A stretch of DNA of 64,000 bases from JBJHBP01 sp050485685 (GTDB lineage: Bacteria > Pseudomonadota > Gammaproteobacteria > Steroidobacterales > Rariloculaceae). Below are positions 52,603-61,949 of the stretch, piece by piece. Under the pieces are notes generated by a model that was not told the DNA's origin, searched no databases, and worked only from the letters and a program-made list of their open reading frames with translations. Position 1 is the first letter of the stretch. Every line of letters starts with the position of its first letter. The DNA lies in contig JBJHBW010000001.1 of NCBI GenBank assembly GCA_050485685.1, forward strand, positions 1 to 64,000. The letters are read 5' to 3'. The position numbers and the translations under genes were made by a program.

Positions 52603-54663
52603 TTGAGTCCGCACGACAGATCCGCCGCCAATCCGGTTCCGATGATCGTGATTGCCGCCCGCGAGGACGACGCCGAACTGATCAATCGCACGCTGCGCCA
52701 GGCCGGACACGCGGTGCGCTGCCGCTGGGTGGCGTCGCTGGACAATCTTCCTGACGCCCTGAAGTCCTCCGACCCACAGACAATCTGGTTGTTTGCGGAG
52801 CACTTCGACAATGCCATCCCGGACGTCGCCAAGCTGCGAGACCATCATGCCCGCTCCGTCCCGCTGATCGCGGTAGCAGGCGCCGTCGAGGAAGCAGCCA
52901 TCTCCAGGGCCATGAGCGAAGGTGCGCAGGACATGGTATCCACCACGCAGCTTGAACGGCTGCGCGCGGTGGCGGAACGCGAGCTGCGCAGTTACAGACT
53001 GGAGCGCGCGCTTAACGAAACGCTGCGTTCCGCACAGCAATACAGAAAGCAGCTGAAATCGTTCATGGAAGGCTCCATGGATGCGATTGCGCACGTGCAG
53101 GAAGGCATTCTGGTGGAGGCGAACGCCGCATGGCTGGAACTATTCGGGCTTCAGGCCGACGATGCGTTGAATGGACCGCTGATGGACCTTTTCGACAATG
53201 CTTCGCACGCGGCCCTGCGCGGCGCGCTTGCAGCGTGCGAGAAAGGCCAGTGGGATGCTGACGAACTCAAGGTCACCGGGCTTTCCTCTGACGGCGAAAG
53301 CCTGTCGCTGCGGCTGCTTCTGGAAGACACGCAGTTCGATGGCGAGCCGGCGGTCAAACTGACCATCAGGCGCATGCCGGAGGAACAGCGTGAACCCACG
53401 GTCATGCTGGAAACGGCCGTGCACTGCGATCCGATGACGGGGCTGTTTCATCGGCGTCGTTACATGGAGATTGTCGAAGGGCGGCTGCAGTCGGCGTCGC
53501 GTGGCGGCGTAAGAGCAATTGCATTTGTCAGGCCCGACAAGTTCGGCGAAGTGGAGCAGGAAGTCGGGCCGCTGGCCAGTGAGGAGATCCTGATCCAGAT
53601 GGCCGGTCTGCTGCGCGACACCACGCATGCACAGGACGTGCTGGGTCGCTTCGGCGGCACGGTGTTTGCGTTGCTGGTGGAACGCGGCACGGTGCGCGAT
53701 ATCGAGGCATGGGCCGAGAGTGCGCGTCGCGCGATCGCAGACCACATTTTCGAAGTCTCGCAGAACAGCCTGTCCGTGACGTGCACGATCGGTATTGCCG
53801 AAGTCGGGCCGGCGAAGGAACAGGTTGAGGCGCTGATCGCCAGCGCGGAGAAAGCCAACCAGCGCGGCCGTCAGCGCGGCGGCAACCAGATCGTGATGGA
53901 GGAAACCAGCGACGAGACGACGCGCGTGCAGCGACTGGATGATATCTGGGTAAGACAGATCAAGACGGCGCTTCTGGAGAACCGTTTCCGTCTCGCGCAT
54001 CAGCCCATCATCAGCCTTGCCGGCGAAGAGCTCAAACTGTTCGACACTCTGTTGCGTCTGATCGATGCGCAGGGCGATGAAATATCCGCTTCGGAGTTCA
54101 TGCGTGCGGCCGGGCGTAACAAACTTTTGAAAGCGATAGACCGGTGGGTGATCGGCGCATCGGTCGCATTCTGCAAGAGTCAGAAACCCGACAGGTTGTT
54201 CGTCAAGCTGTCGCGGGAAAGCATTCAGGATCCGACGTTCATGGACTGGCTGGGCACCCAGGTGGAAGCGGCCGGTGTGAACCCGGAGAATTTCTGCTTT
54301 CAGGTCTCAGAGGAAGACGTCACCCAGTTCCTGAAGCAGTCGCGCACGCTGGCTGAACAGCTCAAGGAGGGCGGTTACTACTTCGCCGTCGAGCACTTCG
54401 GCATAGGCCGCGATCCCGAGCGCGTGCTGTCGCAGATGCCCATGCACTACCTGAAAATCGACGGTTCGCTGATGCAGAGCCTCGCGTCCAATCCCTCTCT
54501 GCAGGAACAGGTACGCGGCTACATACGCCAGGCCACCCGTCGCAAGATCAAGACCATCGCCGAACGCGTCGAAGACGCCAACACCATGGCCGTCCTGTTC
54601 CAGCTCGGCGCCAGCTACATGCAGGGCCACTACATCCAGGAACCCGAAGTCATTCTCGGCTGA
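52603..54663 (+). CDS. FimX-like REC-PAS-GGDEF-EAL protein with degenerate active sites
   Basis: A 686-residue protein starting TTG 52603 (an ATG at 52642 is possible). Order: response-regulator-like domain (about 14-130, no clear phosphoacceptor), PAS (about 150-260), GGDEF-like (about 275-430, with GGTVF at 351-355) and EAL-like (about 445-680). The EAL domain is degenerate: FDTLLR replaces the EAL motif (480-485), QVSEED replaces EITE, and VEHFGIG replaces DDFGTG. It therefore should neither make nor break c-di-GMP. Architecture and size match FimX (691 aa in P. aeruginosa), a c-di-GMP receptor for type IV pili; the window also encodes FimV. Confidence 0.85.
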   Translation: MSPHDRSAANPVPMIVIAAREDDAELINRTLRQAGHAVRCRWVASLDNLPDALKSSDPQTIWLFAEHFDNAIPDVAKLRDHHARSVPLIAVAGAVEEAAISRAMSEGAQDMVSTTQLERLRAVAERELRSYRLERALNETLRSAQQYRKQLKSFMEGSMDAIAHVQEGILVEANAAWLELFGLQADDALNGPLMDLFDNASHAALRGALAACEKGQWDADELKVTGLSSDGESLSLRLLLEDTQFDGEPAVKLTIRRMPEEQREPTVMLETAVHCDPMTGLFHRRRYMEIVEGRLQSASRGGVRAIAFVRPDKFGEVEQEVGPLASEEILIQMAGLLRDTTHAQDVLGRFGGTVFALLVERGTVRDIEAWAESARRAIADHIFEVSQNSLSVTCTIGIAEVGPAKEQVEALIASAEKANQRGRQRGGNQIVMEETSDETTRVQRLDDIWVRQIKTALLENRFRLAHQPIISLAGEELKLFDTLLRLIDAQGDEISASEFMRAAGRNKLLKAIDRWVIGASVAFCKSQKPDRLFVKLSRESIQDPTFMDWLGTQVEAAGVNPENFCFQVSEEDVTQFLKQSRTLAEQLKEGGYYFAVEHFGIGRDPERVLSQMPMHYLKIDGSLMQSLASNPSLQEQVRGYIRQATRRKIKTIAERVEDANTMAVLFQLGASYMQGHYIQEPEVILG

Positions 54664-54681
54664 GGGATGGGCTGAGGCATG

Positions 54682-54942
54682 GGGTCGGACCACGACGGCA
54701 ACCACGACGGCACCGATTAACCCATTGACCTTAAAAACCAATTCTTCCGGACAGATGCGGAATTACCGCCTTAGAACCTGATTCCGGGTTCAGAATCGTT
54801 GTGGTGGCACATTCTGCAGCCGGCCAACATTCGGGCCTGATAATCAACCGAAAAACATCGGTGTAAGCCCCTGGATTCGCACGGCGTTTAATGCAGCCCA
54901 TTGATTCAAAAATGAAATCCTGAGGATTTCATGGTCCGACCC
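54682..54942. repeat. AT-richer element bounded by 14-nt inverted repeats
   Basis: GGGTCGGACCACGA at 54682-54695 matches the complement of 54929-54942 at 13 of 14 positions. The 261 nt between are visibly richer in A/T than the flanking genes and hold no credible ORF. The end sequence resembles GGGGTCGGACC-type ends seen near small mobile repeats. A MITE-like or REP-associated origin is possible. It lies between convergent genes; nothing else is seen in 54664-54946. Confidence 0.5.
54906..54932 (-). terminator. Rho-independent terminator of parC
   Basis: Minus strand: a 9-bp stem ATGAAATCC-TCA-GGATTTCAT followed by TTTTTG, 15 nt after the parC stop. The stem overlaps one end of the inverted-repeat element. 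Confidence 0.82.
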
Positions 54943-54946
54943 GATA

Positions 54947-57178
54947 CTACACCGCCTGCAGGCGTTCGACTTTGCGCCAGCCGCGCGGGAGGGCGAGGCC
55001 ACGGCGGCCGCGGGTGCCGGCGTAGTAATCGAGGTCGGCGGGCTTGAGGGTCATGTCGCGCTGGCCGGCGCGCACGCGCAGCGACTGTTCGGCGCTGAGG
55101 GCGGCGACGGCGGCGAGCGTGGTGTCTCCGCCCGATGGCAGGGACAGAATCTTGTTGCCCTTGCCGCGCGCCAGCTCGGGCAACTCCTCGAATGGAAACA
55201 CCAGCAGGCGACCGTCGCTGGACGCGGCGGCAATCAACGCGGGCTCGGTCGGGACCGGAGAGGCGGCTATCACCGTAGCGCCGCGCGGCAGTTTCAGCAC
55301 CGCCTTGCCGGACTTGTTGCGCGAATAAAGCTCCTCCAGCCGCACGACGAATCCGTATCCGCCGGAACTTGCCAGCACCCAGCGATCGTCCGGCGCGCCG
55401 CAAAGCACGGACCGGAACGTCGCACCATCGGGCGGATTCACATGGCCGGACAGCGGCTCACCCTGGCCGCGTGCCGAAGGCAGCGTGTGCGCGGGCAGAC
55501 TGTACGCCCGCCCGGTGCTGTCCATGAACACCGCATACTGCGTGCTGCGCCCGATCGCCGATGCGAGAAAACGGTCGCCGGAGCGATAACTCAACGCCTC
55601 AGCGTCCACCTCATGGCCCTTCGCCGCGCGCGCCCAGCCACGCTCGGAAAGAATCACGGTGACCGGCTCGCTGGCCACGAGTTCGGACTCGGCCAGCGCC
55701 TGCGCCGCTTCACGCTGCACGATCGCCGTACGCCTGCCATCGCCGTGGGCATCAGCCAGCGCCGAAAGCTCGGTCCTGATCAGCGAAGTCATCCGGCTGC
55801 GAGACTTCAGCGTGCGCTCCAGATCCGCCTTCTCTTTCGCCAGCGCATCCTGCTCACCGCGGATTTTGATCTCCTCCAGCCGCGCCAGATGCCGCAGTTT
55901 CAGCTCCAGAATCGCCTCGGCCTGCTCGTCACTGAGTCCGAAACGCTTCATCAGCACGGCTTTGGGTTCATCCTCGGTGCGGATGATGTGTATCACCTCG
56001 TCGATGTTCAGATAGGCGATCAGCAGGCCATCGAGGATATGCAGCCTGCGAGTGACCTTATCGAGGCGATGCTCCAGCCGTCGTCGCACCGTCGTGAAGC
56101 GGAAGGTCAGCCACTCCTCGAGCAGAGCCTTGAGACCGAACACCTTCGGCCGTCCGTCCAGCCCGATCACGTTCAGATTCACGCGCACCGTGCGCTCAAG
56201 ATCGGTCGTCGCGAACAGATGCTTCATCAGCACGTCCACATCGGTACGCGCCGAACGCGGTGTCAGCACCAGCCGCGTGGGACTCTCGTGATCGGACTCA
56301 TCGCGAAGGTCTTCCATCATCGGCAGCTTCTTCGCCCGCATCTGCGCGGCGATCTGCTCCAGCACCCGCGCACCGGAGGTCTGATACGGCAACTCGGTGA
56401 TCACGATATCGCCGTTCTCGATTTCGTAGCGCGCGCGCAGCCGCAGCGTGCCACCGCCCGTGCGGTAGATCTCCGCAATGTCGTCGCGAACGGAAACCAG
56501 CTCGCCGCCGGTCGGAAAATCCGGCCCATGTACATGCCTGAGCAGCTGCTCCAGAGTGGCTTTCGGGTTGTCGAGCAGCTCGACCAGCGCCGCAACCACC
56601 TCACGCAGATTGTGCGGCGGCACATCGGTGGACATGCCCACCGCAATCCCGCTGGTACCGTTCAAGAGCAGATTGGGCAGCTGCGCCGGCAGCACCACGG
56701 GCTCGCTCAGCGTGCCATCGAAATTCGGCCGCCAGTCCACCGTGCCCTGACCCAGCTCCGCGAGCAGTGTCTGCGCATAGCGCGTGAGCCGCGCTTCCGT
56801 ATATCGCATCGCCGCGAAAGAGCGCGGATCGTCCTGCGAACCCCAGTTGCCGTGTCCGTCGACGATCGGATAGCGATACGTGAACGGCTGTGCCATGTGC
56901 ACCATGGCCTCGTAACAGGCCGAATCGCCGTGCGGATGGAACTTGCCGATCACGTCGCCGACGGTGCGCGCAGCCTTCTTCGGCTTGGACGAGGCAGCCA
57001 GGCCGAGATCACTCATCGCATAGGTGATGCGCCGCTGCACGGGTTTGAGACCATCGCCGACATGCGGCAGCGCGCGGTCCAGGATCACGTACATCGAGTA
57101 ATCGAGATAGGCCCGCTCGGTGAACTCGGCCATGGACACCTGTTCGACGCCCTCGAAATTCAGTTCCTGCGACTTCAT
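54947..57178 (-). CDS. parC: DNA topoisomerase IV subunit A
   Basis: A 743-residue type IIA topoisomerase subunit that decatenates chromosomes. The quinolone-determining region is FHPHGDSACYEAMVHMAQPF with wild-type Ser and Glu. The catalytic Tyr is in FAAMRYTEARLTRYA. The C-terminal beta-pinwheel (from about 500) has blades such as GRAYSLPAHTLPSARGQGEPL. It lies 87 nt downstream of parE. Confidence 0.96.
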   Translation of the reverse strand: MKSQELNFEGVEQVSMAEFTERAYLDYSMYVILDRALPHVGDGLKPVQRRITYAMSDLGLAASSKPKKAARTVGDVIGKFHPHGDSACYEAMVHMAQPFTYRYPIVDGHGNWGSQDDPRSFAAMRYTEARLTRYAQTLLAELGQGTVDWRPNFDGTLSEPVVLPAQLPNLLLNGTSGIAVGMSTDVPPHNLREVVAALVELLDNPKATLEQLLRHVHGPDFPTGGELVSVRDDIAEIYRTGGGTLRLRARYEIENGDIVITELPYQTSGARVLEQIAAQMRAKKLPMMEDLRDESDHESPTRLVLTPRSARTDVDVLMKHLFATTDLERTVRVNLNVIGLDGRPKVFGLKALLEEWLTFRFTTVRRRLEHRLDKVTRRLHILDGLLIAYLNIDEVIHIIRTEDEPKAVLMKRFGLSDEQAEAILELKLRHLARLEEIKIRGEQDALAKEKADLERTLKSRSRMTSLIRTELSALADAHGDGRRTAIVQREAAQALAESELVASEPVTVILSERGWARAAKGHEVDAEALSYRSGDRFLASAIGRSTQYAVFMDSTGRAYSLPAHTLPSARGQGEPLSGHVNPPDGATFRSVLCGAPDDRWVLASSGGYGFVVRLEELYSRNKSGKAVLKLPRGATVIAASPVPTEPALIAAASSDGRLLVFPFEELPELARGKGNKILSLPSGGDTTLAAVAALSAEQSLRVRAGQRDMTLKPADLDYYAGTRGRRGLALPRGWRKVERLQAV

Positions 57179-57265
57179 CCGCGCATCCGCCTGCCGTTCA
57201 CCATTCTTGCATCACGACCCCGTACCGGGGCCATCACCGATACCGTCTTTGAGGCCATCACCCGG

Positions 57266-59164
57266 TCACACCTCGATCGCCGCCAGATTGCCCTTCTCCT
57301 GCAGCCACGTGCGCCGGTCCGCGGAGCGCTTCTTTGCAAGCAGCATATCCAGCATGCGATCGGCGTCGTCCTTCGCGCTCACCGTCAGCTGCGCGAGCCG
57401 ACGCGTATCCGGCGCCATCGTCGTCTCACGCAGCTGTATCGGATCCATCTCGCCCAGGCCCTTGAAACGCGTGACGGATATCTTGCCGGGCTTCTTCTCC
57501 GCTTCCATGCGATCCAGCAGCATGTCGCGTTCGGCATCGTCCAGCGCGTAGTACACATCCTTGCCGACATCGATGCGATACAGCGGCGGCATGGCCACGA
57601 ACACGTGCCCCGCCTCGACCAGCGGGCGGAAGTGCTTCAGGAACAACGCACACAGCAGCGTTGCGATATGAAGGCCGTCCGAGTCGGCGTCGGCGAGAAT
57701 GCAGATCTTGTGATAGCGCAGGCTGTCGATGCGTTCCGAACCCGGATCCACACCCAGCGCGATACTGATGTTGTGCACCTCCTGTGACGCGAGCAGCTCA
57801 CCGGTATCCACCTCCCAGGTGTTGAGGATCTTGCCGCGCAGCGGCATCACGGCCTGGTTCTCGCGATTGCGCGCCTGCTTGGCTGAACCACCGGCCGAGT
57901 CACCCTCGACCAGAAACAGCTCCGCGATCGACGGCTCCTGCACCGTGCAGTCGGCCAGCTTCCCGGGCAGCGCGGGCCCGGACACGATGCGCTTGCGCAC
58001 GATCTTCTTCTGCGCCCGACTGCGGTTCTGCGCGTTATTGATGGCCAGCTGCGCGATCTCATCGCCGGATTCCGGATGCTGGTTCAACCACAGCGAGAAC
58101 GTGTCCTTGACGACACCGGCAACGAACCCCGCACATTCGCGCGACGACAGCCGTTCCTTGGTCTGCCCCGAGAACTGTGGATCCTCCATCTTCACCGACA
58201 GCACGAAGCTCACGCCTTCCCACACGTCTTCCGGCGCGAGCTTCAATCCTCGCGGCAGCAACGAACGAAACTCGCAGAACTCGCGCAGCGCCTCAGTAAG
58301 CCCCGAGCGCAGGCCGTTCACATGCGTGCCGCCCTGCGCGGTCGGAATCAGGTTCACATAGCTTTCGGCAACCGGCGGCTCGCCGTCTCGCTCCGGACAC
58401 CAGGCCAGCGCCCAGTCCACGGCCTCGCGCTTGCCTTCCAGGCTGCCCGAGAACGGCTGCGCCGGCAGATACGGCGTATCGCCAATGGCTTCGGCCAGAT
58501 ACTGTTCCAGTCCGCCGTCGTACAGCCATACATGCTGCTCGGCCGGCTTTTCCACAGTGAGCCGGACTTCCAGCCCCGGGCACAGCACCGCCTTGGCGCG
58601 CAATGCATGCTTGAGGCGCGACACCGAGAACGCGGCGCTGTCAAAGTATTTCTCATCCGGCCAGAAGCGGATGGTGGTACCGGTGTTGGCCTTGCCGACC
58701 TTGCCCACCACCTCGAGCTTGCCGCGACGCTTGCCGCCGGCAAAACTCATGTTGTATTCCTTGCCGTCGCGCCTGATCCACACCTCGAAGTGCTTCGACA
58801 GCGCGTTCACGACCGACACGCCCACCCCGTGCAGGCCGCCGGAAAACTGATAGCTCTTGTTCGAGAACTTCGCGCCGGCGTGCAGCTTGGTCAGGATCAG
58901 CTCCACGCCCGGCAGCTTCTCCTTCGGGTGTATGTCCACCGGCATGCCGCGGCCGTCATCGGCCACCTCCAGCGAACCATCCTGATGAATCGTGACGTCG
59001 ATACGCCGGGCGTGACCGGCCAGCGCTTCGTCCACGCTGTTGTCTATCACCTCATGCGCCAGGTGATTGGGTCGGGACGTATCGGTATACATGCCCGGAC
59101 GCCGGCGCACAGGCTCCAGGCCGCTGAGAACTTCGATGTCGGCAGCGCGATAGGAATTGCTCAT
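57266..59164 (-). CDS. parE: DNA topoisomerase IV subunit B
   Basis: A 632-residue ATPase subunit. GHKL motifs are EVIDNSVDEALAGHA, VADDGRGMPVDIHPKE and YQFSGGLHGVGVSVVNALS. The TOPRIM signature is LFLVEGDSAGGSAKQARN with ILADADSDGLHIATLL. A TACAAT -10-like box lies at 59214-59219 on the minus strand. The parE-parC order forms the topoisomerase IV operon. Confidence 0.96.
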   Translation of the reverse strand: MSNSYRAADIEVLSGLEPVRRRPGMYTDTSRPNHLAHEVIDNSVDEALAGHARRIDVTIHQDGSLEVADDGRGMPVDIHPKEKLPGVELILTKLHAGAKFSNKSYQFSGGLHGVGVSVVNALSKHFEVWIRRDGKEYNMSFAGGKRRGKLEVVGKVGKANTGTTIRFWPDEKYFDSAAFSVSRLKHALRAKAVLCPGLEVRLTVEKPAEQHVWLYDGGLEQYLAEAIGDTPYLPAQPFSGSLEGKREAVDWALAWCPERDGEPPVAESYVNLIPTAQGGTHVNGLRSGLTEALREFCEFRSLLPRGLKLAPEDVWEGVSFVLSVKMEDPQFSGQTKERLSSRECAGFVAGVVKDTFSLWLNQHPESGDEIAQLAINNAQNRSRAQKKIVRKRIVSGPALPGKLADCTVQEPSIAELFLVEGDSAGGSAKQARNRENQAVMPLRGKILNTWEVDTGELLASQEVHNISIALGVDPGSERIDSLRYHKICILADADSDGLHIATLLCALFLKHFRPLVEAGHVFVAMPPLYRIDVGKDVYYALDDAERDMLLDRMEAEKKPGKISVTRFKGLGEMDPIQLRETTMAPDTRRLAQLTVSAKDDADRMLDMLLAKKRSADRRTWLQEKGNLAAIEV

Positions 59165-59358
59165 TGATCTCCCCGGTCCCGGGCGGCCGCTTGCCCGGTT
59201 GAGCGGAGGCGCGATTGTAACTTGGATTATGGAACGTGGTGGGACCGGCTTTTACTGCAGACACGCGATGCAGGTCGTGATCGCACATCACGGATGCTCA
59301 GCAATCATGGGTGAGACGGCAGCCGGCCCCGCCCAGGAGGCAACTCCCGGCGCGCGAA

Positions 59359-59940
59359 TCAGTCCAGATCCGCAGCAAGCGCAGCGCGCTGGGCTTCGGT
59401 TGCAGTCACTTCGTGGCGGTACTCTGGATGCGCGATCGAGAACTTCAGGCCGGCGCCATCGCGTACGGCCTGCTTCATCTGCGGCGTCAGCTCGAAGCGC
59501 ACGAAATGCACGGCCGAGGTCTTGTCCTCGCTGCTGCGCTCCAGGTCCTCGTCCGCGATCGCCTGCACTGCATCGAAACCATCCACCGTCAGGTAGACAT
59601 GATCCTCTATGCCGGCCAGACGTATCAGCGCCTTGCGCCGCTCTTCGGGATCGGCGAACTCCATCATGAACGTGGCCTTGAAGTTGCTGCCGTCGGGTAT
59701 CAGCGGGTTATAGGCGGAGAGCTCTTCGTGTATGCCCTCCTCCTCGAAGATACGCTCAATACGCAGCATCTCCTGCACCTGATACTGCATGGTCAGCCGG
59801 TCTTCGAAGTAGAACGTGGCATTGGGACCGACGGCAACCTGACGGTTGCGCTTGTGCTCCAGCACCCTGGCACGAAACTCAGGGCGCAGCTTGTGATACT
59901 GCTCCAGGGTGTAGAGATCGGAGACGGAGAGCTTGTTCAT
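59359..59940 (-). CDS. DUF3501-family protein
   Basis: A 193-residue protein matching DUF3501: DLYTLEQYHKLRPEFRARVLEHKRNRQVAVGPNATFYFEDRLTMQYQVQEMLRIERIFEEEGI, then NFKATFMMEFADPEERRKAL. Its biochemical role is not known. It is regularly encoded beside the Fe-S reductase-like protein and rubrerythrin, as here, which hints at peroxide or redox defence. The ATG is 16 nt after the upstream stop. Confidence 0.85.
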   Translation of the reverse strand: MNKLSVSDLYTLEQYHKLRPEFRARVLEHKRNRQVAVGPNATFYFEDRLTMQYQVQEMLRIERIFEEEGIHEELSAYNPLIPDGSNFKATFMMEFADPEERRKALIRLAGIEDHVYLTVDGFDAVQAIADEDLERSSEDKTSAVHFVRFELTPQMKQAVRDGAGLKFSIAHPEYRHEVTATEAQRAALAADLD

Positions 59941-59969
59941 ATTCCGTAAACCCTGTTCATATTCCGTAA
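59934..59969 (-). repeat. 16-nt direct repeat at the Fe-S protein / DUF3501 junction
   Basis: TTACGGAATATGAACA occurs twice with a 20-nt period (59934-59949 and 59954-59969). One copy carries the stop of the Fe-S gene as ATGA, the other the ATG of the DUF3501 gene. The pattern suggests that an original 4-nt stop/start overlap was pulled apart by a small tandem duplication. Confidence 0.8.
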
Positions 59970-61306
59970 GCTTTTCGCAGCAGTTGCAGCGGATGGGTGG
60001 CCGCGGCGGATTCGGCGACCGTGGCGATGTGGGCCGCAGCCATCGGGCAATCGCTGGTGAAGTGATCGGCTGCGGCGCTGTTGACCTGCCTCGCCACCGG
60101 GCGGGCGATCTTGCGGGCGGCGTCGTGAAATTCCTTCTTCACGGCATAGGTGCCGTCATGACCTGAGCAGCGTTCTATGGCCTTGACCTGCGTGTCGGGC
60201 ACCAGCTCCAGCACCTCGCGCGTCTTCAGGCCGATGTTCTGCACGCGCAGATGACAGGGCACCTGATAACTGACCGAACCCAGCGATTGCGTGAACTGCG
60301 TGTTCAGCCTGCCTTCGCGATGGCGGATCATCAGGTATTCGAACGGATCGTAGAACGCCGCGGCGACCGCCTTGACCTTTTCGTCATCCGGGAACAGCAG
60401 CGGCAGCTCCTGCTTGAACATCAGCACGCACGACGGTACTGCCGCGGTGATATCCCAGCCTTCGCTGACCCAGCGATAGAGCTCTTCGATATTCTCGTTC
60501 TTCAGTTTCTCGATGCTTTCGAGGTCGCCGAGTTCCAGCTTCGGCATGCCGCAGCAGCGTTCGCTGGCCGGCAGCGCTGTCACGATGCCATTGTGCTCAA
60601 ACACCGCAAACAGATCCTGCACGATCCCGGGCGCGTTGCGGTTGCCATAGCAGGTCGCAAACACGACCACCTTGCCCTGCGTGGATCCCGCCGGCTGCGC
60701 GGCATCGGCCTCGCGACGATCCACACGATCACTCAGGCGTTTGCGGGCACTTTTGGAATGGTATTCAGGCACGGCCGCGCGACGGTCCACGCCCAGCGTG
60801 CTTTCCAGCAGCCTGCGGCCCACCGATGACTTGTTCACCGCATTCACGGCGCCAGCCACGACGGGGATACCGGCCAGCGAACCGACCGTATCCGTAGCGC
60901 TCAGGATGCGGTCGCGCGTACGCACCTTGCCTTCCTTGAACTGCTTCGCCTTGGCGCGCAGCATCAGGTGCGGGAAATCGATGTTCCACTCGTGCGGCGG
61001 CACGTACGGGCATTTGGTCATGTAGCACATGTCGCACAGATAACAGTGCTCCACGACCTTCCAGTACGCCTCTTTCGGCACCGTATCGATTTCGCCGCTG
61101 GGCGCCTCGTCAACGGCATCGAACAGGGCCGGAAACGCCTCGCAGAGATTGAAGCAGCGCCGACAGCCGTGACAGATGTCAAAGACGCGCTCAAGTTCAG
61201 CATCCAGTGCGGCGCTGTCGGTGAATTCGGGCTCGCGCCAGGGAATCGGGTGGCGTGTAGGTGCGTCCAGGCTGCCTTCACGACGCGGAAGCTTGCTGTC
61301 ACTCAT
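59957..61306 (-). CDS. Heterodisulfide reductase-like iron-sulfur protein (GlpC-type, CCG domains)
   Basis: A 449-residue protein. Two 4Fe-4S clusters are bound by CHGCRRCFNLC and CYLCDMCYMTKCPYVPP (about 45-125). Two CCG-type cysteine-rich domains follow: ATCYGNRNAPGIVQDLFAVFEHNG with SERCCGMPKL, and PCHLRVQNIG with ERCSGHDG. In the second the CCG reads CSG. Family members pass electrons between dehydrogenases, quinones or thiols. Context with rubrerythrin and DUF3501 suggests supply of electrons for peroxide reduction; the direct partner is inferred. Confidence 0.85.
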   Translation of the reverse strand: MSDSKLPRREGSLDAPTRHPIPWREPEFTDSAALDAELERVFDICHGCRRCFNLCEAFPALFDAVDEAPSGEIDTVPKEAYWKVVEHCYLCDMCYMTKCPYVPPHEWNIDFPHLMLRAKAKQFKEGKVRTRDRILSATDTVGSLAGIPVVAGAVNAVNKSSVGRRLLESTLGVDRRAAVPEYHSKSARKRLSDRVDRREADAAQPAGSTQGKVVVFATCYGNRNAPGIVQDLFAVFEHNGIVTALPASERCCGMPKLELGDLESIEKLKNENIEELYRWVSEGWDITAAVPSCVLMFKQELPLLFPDDEKVKAVAAAFYDPFEYLMIRHREGRLNTQFTQSLGSVSYQVPCHLRVQNIGLKTREVLELVPDTQVKAIERCSGHDGTYAVKKEFHDAARKIARPVARQVNSAAADHFTSDCPMAAAHIATVAESAAATHPLQLLRKAYGI

Positions 61307-61443
61307 GCGATTGATCGCTCATGCCTGTAACCGCGCACACGGACTGGGCGCCGCAGGTGCGCATGGGTGGGGTTGGCAGCGGAGCGCCCGGGGAGTGAAA
61401 CCACCGGGCGCTCACACATGATGCCGTCAGCGTCGGCCGGACC

Positions 61444-61863
61444 TCAGCTCTCCAGTCCGTCCAGTGCCTTCTGGAAGCGGTTCGCGTGCGAACGCTCGGC
61501 CTTGGCCAGCGTCTCGAACCAGTCGGCGATTTCGTCGAAACCTTCGTCACGGGCCGTCTTGGCCATGCCCGGATACATGTCCGAGTATTCGTGGGTTTCA
61601 CCGGCAATCGCGGCCTTCAGGTTTGCGCTGGTCGAGCCGATCGGCAGCCCGGTGGCCGGATCGCCTACGGACTCCAGGTATTCCAGATGGCCGTGCGCAT
61701 GACCCGTCTCGCCTTCGGCGGTGGAACGGAACACTGCGGACACGTCGTTGAAGCCCTCCACGTCGGCCTTCTGGGCGAAGTACAGATAGCGGCGGTTGGC
61801 CTGGGATTCACCAGCGAAGGCTTCCTTGAGGTTGTTCTCGGTCTTGCTGCCTTTCAGTTCCAT
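61444..61863 (-). CDS. Rubrerythrin (diiron domain only)
   Basis: A 139-residue ferritin-like protein with the two ExxH motifs: FAGESQANRRYLYFAQKA, AEGETGHAHGHLEYL, then IAGETHEYSDMYPGMAKTARDEGFDEIADWFETLAKAERSHANRF. The C-terminal rubredoxin domain found in full-length rubrerythrins is missing, so an external electron donor is needed; the Fe-S protein of the same operon is a candidate. GAGGAGG precedes the ATG. It likely reduces hydrogen peroxide. Confidence 0.92.
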   Translation of the reverse strand: MELKGSKTENNLKEAFAGESQANRRYLYFAQKADVEGFNDVSAVFRSTAEGETGHAHGHLEYLESVGDPATGLPIGSTSANLKAAIAGETHEYSDMYPGMAKTARDEGFDEIADWFETLAKAERSHANRFQKALDGLES

Positions 61864-61949
61864 GATCCTTGATCCTCCTCGAAAAAAATGGTCGATAGCT
61901 GTCCAGTCGGCGGCCGCCGCAGTCCGGATTTTCAGGACTCTGGCACCGA

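Noticed and set aside
55442..57787. 781-aa open frame on the plus strand
   Set aside because: Entirely antisense to parC and the end of parE, whose motifs are unambiguous.
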